Below, in pieces: positions 63,254 through 64,000 of a DNA stretch of 64,000 bases (positions are counted from its first letter, which is position 1; every line of letters starts with the position of its first letter). The stretch is from Lactobacillus laiwuensis (GTDB lineage Bacteria > Bacillota > Bacilli > Lactobacillales > Lactobacillaceae), in assembly GCF_019972835.1 (NCBI RefSeq), contig NZ_BPPB01000005.1, positions 205,732 through 269,731 of the forward strand, written 5' to 3'. A program made the position numbers and the translations under genes. Under the pieces are notes generated by a model that was not told where the DNA came from, ran no database searches, and saw only the letters and a program-made list of their open reading frames with translations.

Positions 63254-64000
63254 TTATTCTTTCTTTTTCCGATTAAACCAAGCACCTGCTGTGCTGCTAA
63301 TAGTTGCCATAAAACCAAGTAGCAAAGCAGCCAATTGTGAATGTTCATCAGATCCAGTTTGTGGTATTTTTTCATCTTTTTTTGCATTATTATTGCTTGC
63401 TAGCTTGGTAGCAGTTTGACCATTATGGTTGTCAGTGTTAATTAAATTACCGGTACTATCATTATTTTTAATACTATTATTACGCTTATGGTTTCCGGTT
63501 TCTGTTACCTTGTTGGACTTTCCGGTTTTATCAGTTTTATCCTTTCTCGTATCACCGTCATTAATCTGAGGATTATCCTGATTGTCTTTGGCATATATGT
63601 AAATTACGCTTTGTGGATAAGCACTAAAGAAGCCTGTGGCATTATCTGGTCTAGTTTCTAGAGTATAGCCCGCAACAGGCTCGGAACCAGTTGTGTAGCC
63701 ATCGCCAACGTAACCATTTAAAACTATGTTTTCAGCTAAAGTATTACCGAATTCGTCTTGATATTTTACAGTAACTGGTGCAGCTTTTTGGCGATAGTTT
63801 GGAGTAACAGTATCTTTGAGGTTATCTGGTTCAGGCATGCTGTCTTTTTCGTAGACAAAGACAACCGTCTGATCCTTGCTGTTATAGTCCAGGGTGGCAG
63901 TATCAGTGCCGGTCACCTTCTCGCCGTTGACAAGGATGTAGCTCAGCTTGTAGCCGGCAATCTGAGGGGCAGTGAACTTCTTGCCTTGCTCGCCATACTC
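63254..64000 (-). CDS. LPXTG surface protein with MucBP repeats, N-terminus outside the window
   Basis: The open frame runs to the window edge, giving at least 248 residues. It contains one MucBP-like unit of a different, GC-rich type at the edge (FTAPQIAGYKLSYILVNGEK, then TVVFVYEKD), a typical MucBP repeat (VKYQDEFGNTLAENIVLNGYVGDGY, within the span 63640-63780), a Lys/Asn/Thr-rich spacer, and a sorting signal written IPQTG, a membrane segment and NRKKKE. The Met near 63916 is only an internal Met. Confidence 0.85.
   Translation of the reverse strand, partial: EYGEQGKKFTAPQIAGYKLSYILVNGEKVTGTDTATLDYNSKDQTVVFVYEKDSMPEPDNLKDTVTPNYRQKAAPVTVKYQDEFGNTLAENIVLNGYVGDGYTTGSEPVAGYTLETRPDNATGFFSAYPQSVIYIYAKDNQDNPQINDGDTRKDKTDKTGKSNKVTETGNHKRNNSIKNNDSTGNLINTDNHNGQTATKLASNNNAKKDEKIPQTGSDEHSQLAALLLGFMATISSTAGAWFNRKKKE

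Overview
The window looks like chromosomal DNA of a Lactobacillus in the strict sense (acidophilus/delbrueckii clade or a related host-adapted species). It is AT-rich and has a maltodextrin operon in the acidophilus-group order. It also has a surface protein with C-terminal SLAP (S-layer-associated) anchor repeats, and LPXTG proteins with MucBP and DUF285/BspA-like repeats. No rRNA, tRNA, CRISPR array or complete insertion sequence was seen.

Layout. 1-4.8 kb: a secreted protein, then guaC divergent from purA-purB (purine interconversion). 4.9-6.8 kb: a cytosolic FAD/FMN fumarate-reductase-like flavoprotein. 7-13.6 kb: deoC, then a PTS operon (PRD regulator fused to EIIA, EIIB, UlaA-type EIIC, TPR protein, class II aldolase, P-loop kinase). 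13.6-14.8 kb: a patch of accessory DNA (flavoprotein-gene fragment, IS3-type transposase tail, a RelB/MazF-like toxin-antitoxin pair) between two copies of one terminator-like repeat. 14.8-17.4 kb: a LytTR regulator with a LiaF-like membrane protein and two further genes. 17.4-19.3 kb: LysR regulator divergent from a gap gene. 19.3-22.7 kb: TPP-riboswitch-controlled thiMDE, then tenA. 22.7-26.4 kb: decayed accessory DNA with a Fic toxin-antitoxin module, a broken second fic gene and palindromic IS-end-like repeats. 26.4-30.5 kb: gatD, pdxK-like kinase, glpK, a tyrosine phosphatase. 30.5-42.9 kb: malR and the maltodextrin regulon (GH13 glucosidase, GH13 amylase, maltose phosphorylase, pgmB, msmK, malEFG).

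42.9-54.1 kb is an island. It begins with kinase and MFS transporter remnants, followed by a complete yhf-type operon (yhfZ, Y, U, T, php, S, X, W, the gene set known from Escherichia coli), then a LysR regulator divergent from a second FAD/FMN flavoprotein. Near-identical rho-independent terminators stand at both ends of the island and after yhfW. A 25-bp palindrome (TATTCAA-N11-TTGAATA) occurs at the yhfZ promoter and again just before yhfT, and probably is the YhfZ operator. This is the most interesting system in the window: as far as I know its pathway is not established, and here it comes with dedicated regulation and a possible redox partner.

54.2-64 kb: a macrodomain protein, a second GH13 alpha-glucosidase with a LacI-type operator, a P1-family peptidase, and a run of adhesin-like surface proteins, one of them a pseudogene with a stop just before its LPQTG sorting signal. 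The last protein runs off the window end, where the DNA becomes clearly GC-richer.
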